From assembly GCA_025450135.1 (NCBI GenBank), contig JANWHZ010000045.1:24683-88682 (forward strand): a stretch of 64,000 nucleotides of DNA, read 5' to 3'. This document shows, piece after piece, positions 1 through 8,102 of this stretch. The DNA comes from Candidatus Saccharimonadales bacterium. Lineage in GTDB: Bacteria > Patescibacteriota > Saccharimonadia > Saccharimonadales > UBA4665. The position numbers and the translations under genes are program-made. How positions within the stretch are numbered: position 1 is the stretch's first letter; each line of letters starts with the position of its first letter. The notes under the pieces were generated by a model. It ran no database searches, was not told the origin of the DNA, and worked only from the letters and a program-made list of their open reading frames with translations.

Positions 1-15
1 GTCAGTATAGTTGGT

Positions 16-2052
16 TTAGTTTAAATTAGTAACTGCCCGCAATCGTTTTACTCGTTTGCTTAACTCAGGGTATCGTGCAATATTCTCATGCTTATCGATG
101 AATTCTTGTGCTGTTTTTCGGGCACGGGTTATGAGAGGCACGTCTGCTAGTGTGGCGATACGTAAATCTAATTGGCCATGTTGCTGCAAACCGTAAATTG
201 CTCCTGGGCCACGGAGCTCCAAGTCAAGCTCAGCGAGCTTAAAACCATCATTCGTTCGCTCTAATGCACGGAGTCGAGCCGACGGCGCCCGGGCATCGTT
301 CATCATGAGATAACAGTACCCTGGATAGCTTCCCCTTCCAATGCGGCCACGGAGCTGGTGAATTTGCGCCAGCCCGAAGCGGTCGGCGCCCTCGACTAGC
401 ATGACACTAGCGTTCGGCACATCGACACCTACTTCAATGACTGTCGTCGACACTAAGATATCTAAACTATGTGCCAGAAACTGCTCCATAACCTGATTCT
501 TTTCAGCAGGCTTCATTTTGCCATGCAAGAGCCCTACAGCATAACCTTTAAAATCACGGTCTTTCATTTGTTTGTACATTGCTTCGGCCGAGACAATCTC
601 TAGTGAATCTGAGTCCGCAATAAGAGGCGTTACAACAAACATCTGACGGCCTGCCTCGAGCTCTTGTTTAATCTTCTTGTACACAGTTTGTCGTGAGGTT
701 GGCGCGCAAATTTCAGTGATCACCGGCTGGCGGCCTACAGGCTTACTATCGAGAATTGAAACATCAAGTTCACCGTAGAGCGTAAGTGCGAGGCTACGCG
801 GAATCGGCGTGGCCGTAAGGTTGAGCACATGTGGCATGTGTCCTGCCTTAGCCATGAGCAACTTACGCTGCTCGACGCCAAAGCGATGTTGTTCGTCGAT
901 AATAATGAGCTCGAGCTCGTGGATATCGACAGCCTCTTGAATCAAAGCCTGCGTTCCAACTATAAAACGGATGCGGCCATCTTTTATTGCTTCGCGCGCA
1001 CGATCCTTTTGCACTTTTTTCATGCCACCGACGAGTAAACCCACTTGACTAGCCAATCCCAACGGCTCCAGCAGCGTGGTCAACGTCTCAGCATGCTGAC
1101 GAGCTAGTATTTCTGTCGGGGCCATAAATGCTACTTGATGGCCTTGCTGCAACACCATGACAGCCGCCATCGCTGCCACCACGGTTTTGCCTGAACCAAC
1201 ATCACCTTCCACGAGTCGATTCATGGGGTGCTCACGCTGCATGTCGAGGTAAATCTGCCAGATGGCCCTGCGCTGAGCATCCGTCAGTGTAAATGGCAGA
1301 TGGCCTACAAAGCCCTTTGCTACAGACTCGATAAACGGCACCGCAGGGGCATGTTCAGCCATGATCTCATACTTATTGAGTAGGCTAGCCAATACCAATT
1401 CGAATACCTCGTCAAAGCCTAAACGCTCACGGGCTCTTTTGAGGTCATGGATTGTTTCCGGAAAATGGAGTTTTCGTAATGCGTCGCTATAGCTCAAAAG
1501 TTTTTGCTCTTGCACCACCCAGTCTGGCAGCGTCTCGGATAATGTGCTTATAAAAGGCAGTACCTGTGCCATCGCTGATCTAACCTGGCGTGACGTAAGC
1601 CCTTTCGTCTCGCGATATACCGGCACAATTCGTGCCGTATTAAGCGGCAGGTCGCTAACCAACTCTAGGCTTGGACTCATAATGGCAAACCGTTGATGAG
1701 ACAGCTCAAAATTACCAGATACAAAGTATTGCTTGCCGGCCTTAATAGCAGATGCCCGATAAGGCTGGTTAAACCACACCAAACGCATACTGCCGGTCGC
1801 ATCGCTTGCGATGGCTTCCGTGATGTGCATGCCACGTCGCACGTATCTGCCTGCAGCTCGACTGATAGTCGCCTGGATCGTCACGGGTCCTGGGCGAAGT
1901 TTTGCTACTTGAGTGATGATCGAATAATCGTCATATGAACGCGGAAAATAACACACCAAGTCTGCAATCGTCTCAATGCCCAGTCGCTTATATAACGTCG
2001 CCACCGCGTCGCCGACTCCTTTTAGAGTCCGGATAGTATCGCTCCCCTGCAT
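16..2052 (-). CDS. recG: ATP-dependent DNA helicase RecG
   Basis: Superfamily 2 helicase that remodels stalled replication forks and branched DNA. Visible parts are an N-terminal wedge/OB-like region (about residues 55-150), Walker A GDVGSGKT near residue 285, a DEQH box (IIIDEQHRFG) near residue 390, and the C-terminal QLRGRIGRG motif. The length of about 678 aa matches the family (E. coli 693 aa). I chose the ATG at 2052. A GTG two codons upstream (2058) is possible, but a -10-like TATACT ends exactly 7 nt before the ATG and there is no Shine-Dalgarno, so the message may be leaderless. It lies about 35 bp downstream of tyrS and could also be co-transcribed with it. Confidence 0.95.
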   Translation of the reverse strand: MQGSDTIRTLKGVGDAVATLYKRLGIETIADLVCYFPRSYDDYSIITQVAKLRPGPVTIQATISRAAGRYVRRGMHITEAIASDATGSMRLVWFNQPYRASAIKAGKQYFVSGNFELSHQRFAIMSPSLELVSDLPLNTARIVPVYRETKGLTSRQVRSAMAQVLPFISTLSETLPDWVVQEQKLLSYSDALRKLHFPETIHDLKRARERLGFDEVFELVLASLLNKYEIMAEHAPAVPFIESVAKGFVGHLPFTLTDAQRRAIWQIYLDMQREHPMNRLVEGDVGSGKTVVAAMAAVMVLQQGHQVAFMAPTEILARQHAETLTTLLEPLGLASQVGLLVGGMKKVQKDRAREAIKDGRIRFIVGTQALIQEAVDIHELELIIIDEQHRFGVEQRKLLMAKAGHMPHVLNLTATPIPRSLALTLYGELDVSILDSKPVGRQPVITEICAPTSRQTVYKKIKQELEAGRQMFVVTPLIADSDSLEIVSAEAMYKQMKDRDFKGYAVGLLHGKMKPAEKNQVMEQFLAHSLDILVSTTVIEVGVDVPNASVMLVEGADRFGLAQIHQLRGRIGRGSYPGYCYLMMNDARAPSARLRALERTNDGFKLAELDLELRGPGAIYGLQQHGQLDLRIATLADVPLITRARKTAQEFIDKHENIARYPELSKRVKRLRAVTNLN

Positions 2053-2085
2053 TACCACTAGTATACGGCCGCGAGCAGAGGCGGG

Positions 2086-3333
2086 CTACTTTTGAAAGAT
2101 AATAGCAAACTGATTTTTCCCACGTTTTAGCAGATTGTCTCCCTTTTGTACGACCATCGCCTGCGGATCGCTAACCTTGCTGCCATTGAGCGTGATACCG
2201 CCATTCAGAATCAGCCGCATGGCTTCACTATTTGAGTTTGCTAAGCCCGATTGGCTAACAAGTTCAGCGATACGAGTACCCTCTTGTGACTGATGGACCG
2301 GCAGTTCTGCTTTTAAAATCGCAAGATCGGTTTCACCAAGCGCTCTGAAGTCGCCACTTCCGAATAGGACTTCAGTTGCCTTCTGCACAGCGTTGGCGCT
2401 GTCTACGCCATGCACTAGCTTAGTCACTTCGTAGGCCAGCGTTCTTTGCGCCAAGCGGCCCGACCGATCGGCCTCAAATTGGCTCATAATGCTGGCAACC
2501 GTCGGCTTGTCAAGCATCGTATAGAGCTTGAGGAAGTCGCCCACGCTATCATCTTCGACATTCAGCCAGAATTGGTAAAACTGATACACGCTCGTTTTCT
2601 TGTCGTCGAGCCAGACAGCGCCTGCCTCTGATTTGCCAAACTTCACACCAGTATTTTTATTGACAACGAGTGGCGCCGACCACACATTGGCTTCGCCATT
2701 ATCAATACGTCGTATAAGCTCTACACCGGCAATACAATTACCCCACTGGTCTGCACCACAAACCTGCAAGCTGACGCCGTGTTCACGATATAGATGCAAG
2801 AAATCATACCCCTGGATGAGCGAGTAGCTAAATTCAGCGTAGCTGATGCCTGCACCTTCTTCACTCAGGCGTGTCTGAACAAATTCACGGCCGAGCATCT
2901 GCCGCATCGGCACATGCTTGCCGACAGTCCGCAAGAACTCCAGATAGCCTAAGTCTTTGAACCAATCATAATTGTCAACCACCGTAAATTGCTCGCCAGC
3001 GAACAGGCGCTGATACTGGCTAACTATGGCTTTCTTGTTCCGAGCAATCTCTTCCATCGGCTTGAGATCACGCTCTGCAGCTTTACCATCAGGATCGCCA
3101 ATCAGACCAGTTGCACCGCCAACAAGAAGATACGCAGTATGTCCATGTCTCATGAAATGTCTAACCATCATGGCAATTGCCAGGTTGCCAACTGTCATTG
3201 AATCTGCACTTGGATCAACACCCCAGTAAAATGCAATTGCTGCACCATCAAGCTCTGTCGGATTCTTAAACGTCGATTGGTTAATAAAGCCGCGCCAGGC
3301 TAGTTCTTCAGAAAGTGTCATATTGTCTGCCAT
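2086..3333 (-). CDS. tyrS: Tyrosyl-tRNA synthetase
   Basis: Class I aminoacyl-tRNA synthetase that charges tRNA-Tyr. It has a Rossmann catalytic core, the KMSKS-type loop as KFGKS (about residue 231) and a C-terminal S4 RNA-binding domain (about residues 350-415). The HIGH signature is degenerate: the DPSADS stretch is followed by MTVGNLA, so both usual histidines are replaced (T and N). The overall length (415 aa) and the GADQWGN tyrosine-pocket motif fit TyrRS well. The start is the ATG with AAAGGA 6 nt upstream. A terminator-like hairpin lies in the leader just upstream of the ribosome-binding site. Confidence 0.95.
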   Translation of the reverse strand: MADNMTLSEELAWRGFINQSTFKNPTELDGAAIAFYWGVDPSADSMTVGNLAIAMMVRHFMRHGHTAYLLVGGATGLIGDPDGKAAERDLKPMEEIARNKKAIVSQYQRLFAGEQFTVVDNYDWFKDLGYLEFLRTVGKHVPMRQMLGREFVQTRLSEEGAGISYAEFSYSLIQGYDFLHLYREHGVSLQVCGADQWGNCIAGVELIRRIDNGEANVWSAPLVVNKNTGVKFGKSEAGAVWLDDKKTSVYQFYQFWLNVEDDSVGDFLKLYTMLDKPTVASIMSQFEADRSGRLAQRTLAYEVTKLVHGVDSANAVQKATEVLFGSGDFRALGETDLAILKAELPVHQSQEGTRIAELVSQSGLANSNSEAMRLILNGGITLNGSKVSDPQAMVVQKGDNLLKRGKNQFAIIFQK

Positions 3334-3360
3334 GTCTTATCCTTTATCCTCTTAATATAA

Positions 3361-3387
3361 CAAAAGCCCGCTTGTGAGCGAGCTATT
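3361..3387 (-). terminator. Terminator-like hairpin in the tyrS leader
   Basis: On the minus strand GCTCGCT and AGCGGGC pair (7 bp, one G-U) around a CACA loop and are followed by TTTTG, about 30 nt before the tyrS start codon. Its position inside the leader suggests attenuation or a 5' protective hairpin rather than the end of another gene. The antiterminator is not evident and no T-box motif is present. Confidence 0.4.
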
Positions 3388-3570
3388 TATGCGCATAGAT
3401 ATCTTACGAAAAATCGCTCGTCGATAGCAAGAAATACCTGCAATAATACCGTGCGGTGCATAACGACATATTCATAACTTAACTTTAACATATCTGTTAT
3501 GAGTCATCCAATGCTGCGCCCGTATTTTTATAGTCCATTGTGAATTATTTAGCGTTTTCTCAGCGCGCGT

Positions 3571-3579
3571 TGGTATAAT
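3571..3579 (+). promoter_or_regulatory. Extended -10 promoter of the PBP gene
   Basis: TGGTATAAT is a perfect -10 box (TATAAT at 3574-3579) with the TG extension. No good -35 is present. The predicted start near 3586 leaves a leader of about 38 nt with a poorly placed GAGGG. Confidence 0.6.
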
Positions 3580-3623
3580 GACTGTAGCAAACTTATTTTC
3601 AAGAGGGAATCAACGAGCCTAGC

Positions 3624-6605
3624 ATGAGCGCATCGACAAACGATCCGTCTGGCCCCCGGCGAGTCAGCAAAAATACTATACGATCCCGTTCCGGTAAGAC
3701 CATCAAGCTCAATCAAAGCCTAAGCGACCGCCTACGTGCGGGCAAACTGACACGTGCGAAGAAAAAGGCCGCCTATCTTAGTACGTTACCGAAAAATCCG
3801 CTTCTTCGCACGCTCTACCGACTGCATCCAAAGCGCGTCGCAGAGTTTTGGTTCAGCCGCGAAGGTGCGATTATGGCACTCAAAATTGTTGGCGTAGGAA
3901 TCGTTGCCGTATTTCTCCTCACCATCGGCGTGTTTGCCTACTTTCGCAAAGACCTACCGAATATTAAGGACATTTCTGGAGATAGTCTTGGCGGAAGTAT
4001 CACCTATTACGACGCAACAGGGAAAACAGTTCTCTGGCAAGATTACGATGCTGTTAAGCGCATCCCTGTGGCGAGCGGCGACATTTCGCCATATATCAAG
4101 CAAGCTACTGTCGCAGTTGAGGATAAAAACTTTTACAGCGAAGGCGCGTTCAATGTCACTGCCATTATTCGCGCCGGTCTGAGTGACGTATTCCATCAAA
4201 GTGGCGGTCTTCAAGGGGCCTCTACTATTACTGAGCAGTTGGTAAAGCTAAACGAACAATGGACCGACAATCGGACAATCACCCGTAAAGTTAAAGAGCT
4301 AATTTTGGCAGTCGAATTAAGCCGCGAATACTCCAAGGATGACATCCTCACTGGATATCTGAATATTGCTCCATACGGCGGCGTGGAGTATGGCGTGGAG
4401 GCAGCTGCTCGGGACTACTTTGGCACCGATGCCGCGCACCTAACATTGGCGCAGGCCGCCTTTCTAGCCGCTATTCCGAAAGACCCGTCCGCTTACTCGC
4501 CATACTCAAGCCCAACATACAACAAAGCTGTCACGGCTGATTACTTCAACCAGGACGCGCTAATCGGTCGCCAGCACTATATTCTCGACCAGATGGTCAA
4601 CCAGGGTATGATTACGCAGAAACAGGCAGACGACGCGAAAGCCGTCGACATTATGTCACAAGTTCAACCGCTAACATCGAAGTATAACGGCATTAAGGCT
4701 CCTTACTTTGTCCTCGCTGCCAAACAGGAGCTAGAGCAAAAATACGGTGCTGATACGGTGCAGCGCGGCGGCTGGAAGGTTACCACAACATTGAATCTAG
4801 ACCTTCAAAACGAAGCAGAGAAGTTAGTCGCCGACAACTACTCGAATGTTCAACGTCGTACACACGGCGCAGCCGATGAGGAAGCGCTCGTCGCCGAAGA
4901 TGTACAGTCGGGCCAGATAGTCGCACTCGTTGGTGGGGTTGACTTCACTAATCCCAGCTGGGGTCAGAATAACTATGCTGCCGGCATCTTAGTGTCTCCG
5001 GGATCCAGCTTTAAACCGTATGACTATTCGGCCTTCATCGACGGTAGCAAAAATGGTGGTTCAGGCGTCGGAGCAGGGTCTGTAATATATGACGCGTACG
5101 GTCCGATTCCAGGCTACCCGTGTACAACAGGTCCGTCTGGTGACTGTCTACGCGATTACGACTACCAAAGCCGCCAGCCCCCTGGGCCAATCACGCTTCG
5201 GTACGCGTTGGGTGGTTCACGCAACATACCCGCCGTTAAAGCTATGATGTCGTCAGTACCAAAAACCGGTACTGACCTAAACAGTGTCGTGGGAGATATC
5301 AACAACACCATCCACGTTGCATCGGAAATGATGGACAACCCGTATAATCCAAGCACCTATAACTGCTACGCCAATGACGCGTTGACCGTAACACAGCAAT
5401 GTTATGGCGCTTCCGCCATTGGTGACGGTGCGTACCTATACTTGGATGATCATGTTAACGGGTTATCAACGCTGGCCCGACTCGGCGTCGCTATACCCCG
5501 CACGTTCATTCTGAAGATCACAGATTCAAGCGGCAAAAACATCTATACGTGGACCCAGCCACAAGGCAAACAAGTCATCGACAAAGATACTGCTTACATT
5601 GTGGACGACATCGCATCTGACCCCCGAGCAAGTTATCTCATTGGCTCGTGTAATAACACCAACTGTTCGTCAGGAGTCGGCGTGAAGTTTCACCGATATA
5701 ATGGCTGGCATTTCGCTATCAAAACTGGAACGACTAATAATGGCTTTGACGGACTCATGACGAGTTGGTCTACCAAGTATGCTGTTGTTACCTGGGTCGG
5801 TAATCATAACCGCACGGTCAATCTTAACACATTCATGGAGCAGCTGACGGGCCCCTTGGCAAGCGGTTTTATGGAGTATGCGCACCGTAACCTTCCCGCA
5901 GTCAACTGGCAACAGCCATCCGATATCAAGGTGCTGCCTGCATTTGTAGTCAACAATAAGATTTCTGGTAACGGCGAGCTAGTACCCAGCCCAAGCACTG
6001 ATCTCTTCCCACACTGGTACCAAGCCGGCTCTAACAGTAACGTTTCACAAACCATCGACAAGGTGTCAGGCAAAACGGCAACTAGCTGTACGCCTGATGC
6101 TGCCAAACAGACGTCAAGTAATAGCAACGCTACTGGCTTCTCCGTAGACAAGTTTGTAACGGGTAACCTGGGATCAAATCCTGTAAGCGGAACTGATGAT
6201 GTGCACCAATGTAGCGATTCGCCGCCGCAAATATATCTAACTATTGATACTGGCAGCAACACAGCATGTGACGACTCAGATAACGCAGGCCAAGGATGTC
6301 AAATCACGTTTACAGTAACTCAGGGCACACATCCACTCTACGACCCCGCATATGCACAGTTCCCTGGGACAGTTACCATTTCAATAAATGGCAGCGTCGT
6401 ACAGACCTTTACTGCTGACAGCTCAACCTCTAATCCGTGGTCAGACTCGTTCTATTACAAACCATCAACAGATGCCTCGGGAGCCACTGTAACAGCCACG
6501 GTAACCGATAGCGTTCTATATTCCGGCACGATGAGCAAGACGGTTGATATGGTAGTGAGTACAGCGGGTGGTAACGGCAATGGCGGCGGGGGCCACGGCC
6601 ACTAG
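3624..6605 (+). CDS. Class A penicillin-binding protein (GT51 glycosyltransferase + transpeptidase)
   Basis: Bifunctional peptidoglycan synthase, membrane-anchored with its catalytic part outside. A basic cytoplasmic tail (residues 1-85) precedes one membrane segment (about 88-110). The GT51 domain follows with VEDKNFYSEG (about 165) and GASTITEQL (about 195). The transpeptidase has SSFK near residue 460 as the SxxK nucleophile motif and KTGTT near 700. After the catalytic domain there are about 250 extra residues rich in Ser/Thr/Asn that look like an Ig-like or wall-binding extension, ending in a Gly/His tail. Ten cysteines lie outside the membrane in five close pairs, suggesting disulfides. 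At 993 aa it is long for the family. It converges on radA across a shared terminator. Confidence 0.93.
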   Translation: MSASTNDPSGPRRVSKNTIRSRSGKTIKLNQSLSDRLRAGKLTRAKKKAAYLSTLPKNPLLRTLYRLHPKRVAEFWFSREGAIMALKIVGVGIVAVFLLTIGVFAYFRKDLPNIKDISGDSLGGSITYYDATGKTVLWQDYDAVKRIPVASGDISPYIKQATVAVEDKNFYSEGAFNVTAIIRAGLSDVFHQSGGLQGASTITEQLVKLNEQWTDNRTITRKVKELILAVELSREYSKDDILTGYLNIAPYGGVEYGVEAAARDYFGTDAAHLTLAQAAFLAAIPKDPSAYSPYSSPTYNKAVTADYFNQDALIGRQHYILDQMVNQGMITQKQADDAKAVDIMSQVQPLTSKYNGIKAPYFVLAAKQELEQKYGADTVQRGGWKVTTTLNLDLQNEAEKLVADNYSNVQRRTHGAADEEALVAEDVQSGQIVALVGGVDFTNPSWGQNNYAAGILVSPGSSFKPYDYSAFIDGSKNGGSGVGAGSVIYDAYGPIPGYPCTTGPSGDCLRDYDYQSRQPPGPITLRYALGGSRNIPAVKAMMSSVPKTGTDLNSVVGDINNTIHVASEMMDNPYNPSTYNCYANDALTVTQQCYGASAIGDGAYLYLDDHVNGLSTLARLGVAIPRTFILKITDSSGKNIYTWTQPQGKQVIDKDTAYIVDDIASDPRASYLIGSCNNTNCSSGVGVKFHRYNGWHFAIKTGTTNNGFDGLMTSWSTKYAVVTWVGNHNRTVNLNTFMEQLTGPLASGFMEYAHRNLPAVNWQQPSDIKVLPAFVVNNKISGNGELVPSPSTDLFPHWYQAGSNSNVSQTIDKVSGKTATSCTPDAAKQTSSNSNATGFSVDKFVTGNLGSNPVSGTDDVHQCSDSPPQIYLTIDTGSNTACDDSDNAGQGCQITFTVTQGTHPLYDPAYAQFPGTVTISINGSVVQTFTADSSTSNPWSDSFYYKPSTDASGATVTATVTDSVLYSGTMSKTVDMVVSTAGGNGNGGGGHGH

Positions 6606-6627
6606 GTATACGCACCTAGTAAAAGTA

Positions 6628-6660
6628 AAAAATACCCTCAGCTTTACCGAGGGTATTTTT
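6628..6660. terminator. Bidirectional intrinsic terminator
   Basis: A 12-bp stem (AAAAATACCCTC pairing with GAGGGTATTTTT, 9-nt loop) sits between the converging PBP and radA genes. A/T tracts on both sides make it usable in both directions. A second 7-bp hairpin (ACTAGGT/ACCTAGT) lies just before it at 6601-6620. Confidence 0.85.
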
Positions 6661-6669
6661 GTTGGTATA

Positions 6670-8028
6670 CTAGTCCTTCTTTAGAAACTGATTAAGCGCG
6701 TTACGAACGTCGCTGACACCTGACAAACTTGTAGGTTTTTTGCCAGTTCGCGGCACTGGCCCAATGACGATATCAAAACCCATTTTTTTGGCCTCAGCAA
6801 TCCGCTTTTCCGCAAAGGGAACATGTCTAATCTCACCGCTCAGGCCAACTTCGCCAAATACTGCTGCATTGTCCTTCAATTGCATACCTTTTGCAGCTGA
6901 ACCGATCGCCATGCAGACTGCCAGGTCTGCAGCAGGTTCGGTAATTTTGAGACCACCGACAATATTGAGATAAATGTCTTTATCCGCTAGCTCGAGCTTT
7001 GTCCGGCGCTCTAACATTGCAACAAGTAGATTCAGCCTATTGAAATCAATCCCACTGGCGGCTCGTTTCGGATACCCGTACGAAGTCTTGTTCACCAGTG
7101 CCTGCACTTCGACCAGCAATGGTCGGCTGCCCTCAATCGTCGCAAGAACGACCGAGCCATCACTGGCCTGACGTTCAGCAAGCAAGCTTGCCGATGGATT
7201 CTCAACCTGCTTGAGCCCGTCGCCAACCATCTCGAAAATACCCGCTTCGCTCGTTGAGCCAAATCGATTTTTCACTGCACGCAGCACCTTGAACCCACCG
7301 TAACGGTCACCATCCAACTGCAGCACCACGTCTACAACGTGTTCAAGCACTTTCGGCCCGGCAATATTACCCTCTTTTGTTACGTGACCCACCAGCACTA
7401 CCGCTGTACCAGTCTGTTTTGCGGCTTGCATGATCGCGATCGTGCTATTGGTAATCTGTGAAACTGTACCAGGTGCTGCCGGTACGGCCGAAGTAGTAAT
7501 AGTTTGAATCGAGTCTACAACAACTAATCGGTATGCGCCTTTGAGAATCGTAGCGACAATATCATCGGTAGATGTGCTTGTTGCAAGCTCCAGATGATTC
7601 TTCGCAATACTGAGTCGTGCGGCACGTAGTCCAATCTGATGTGCCGATTCTTCACCACTTACATATAGCACCGTAGCATCTCGCGCCACTGCTGACGCAA
7701 GCTGTAGGAGCAACGTGCTCTTGCCAATACCCGGCTCGCCAGCTAAGAGGTTCATACTGCCAGCTACAATGCCGCCACCGAATACGGAATCAGCTTCAGC
7801 GATACCAGAGACTAAGCGCGCTTGGTCTTTAGCCGTCGACGCATCTACCGTTTGCGTAGATAACAAATGTCCCGGGAATAGCGCACCGCCAGGCATCGTA
7901 GTAGCTGTGGTCACCGCCTCCTCTTCAAGCGTATTCCATTCACCGCACTCAGTGCAGCGTCCTGCCCACGCTGAATAGATTGCCCCGCAATTGCTACATA
8001 CATACCGTACTGACAGTTTTTTAGCCAT
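6670..8028 (-). CDS. radA: DNA repair protein RadA (Sms)
   Basis: RecA-like ATPase that promotes branch migration during recombinational repair. It has an N-terminal four-cysteine zinc finger (CSNCG and CTECG, residues 11-32), Walker A GEPGIGKS near residue 96, the RadA-specific KNRFG motif near 255, and a C-terminal Lon-like domain with GEVGLSGEIR. The length (452 aa) is typical. The start ATG follows a GTGAGGGAG ribosome-binding site. Confidence 0.96.
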   Translation of the reverse strand: MAKKLSVRYVCSNCGAIYSAWAGRCTECGEWNTLEEEAVTTATTMPGGALFPGHLLSTQTVDASTAKDQARLVSGIAEADSVFGGGIVAGSMNLLAGEPGIGKSTLLLQLASAVARDATVLYVSGEESAHQIGLRAARLSIAKNHLELATSTSTDDIVATILKGAYRLVVVDSIQTITTSAVPAAPGTVSQITNSTIAIMQAAKQTGTAVVLVGHVTKEGNIAGPKVLEHVVDVVLQLDGDRYGGFKVLRAVKNRFGSTSEAGIFEMVGDGLKQVENPSASLLAERQASDGSVVLATIEGSRPLLVEVQALVNKTSYGYPKRAASGIDFNRLNLLVAMLERRTKLELADKDIYLNIVGGLKITEPAADLAVCMAIGSAAKGMQLKDNAAVFGEVGLSGEIRHVPFAEKRIAEAKKMGFDIVIGPVPRTGKKPTSLSGVSDVRNALNQFLKKD

Positions 8029-8102
8029 GCTCCCTCACCTATTACGTCTCAGTCTAGCATGAACTGGCGCATGTTTCGTTGATGCTCAAGCAATAAGTGC
8101 CT

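Larger units (their letters stand above)
3334..3623. other. Divergent intergenic region tyrS / PBP
   Basis: This 290-bp AT-rich interval holds the tyrS leader on the minus strand and the promoter of the penicillin-binding protein gene on the plus strand. No open reading frame or tRNA is recognisable. On the minus strand TTGCTA and TAAGAT, 18 nt apart (about 3392-3421), could be the tyrS promoter. No T-box consensus was found. Confidence 0.5.

Noticed and set aside
3334..3623. T-box riboswitch upstream of tyrS
   Set aside because: A terminator-like hairpin exists but no AGGGTGGNACCGCG antiterminator box is present.
5804..6262. 152-codon open frame antisense to the PBP
   Set aside because: It covers the PBP extension in the opposite direction with no ribosome-binding site; the plus strand encodes the real protein.
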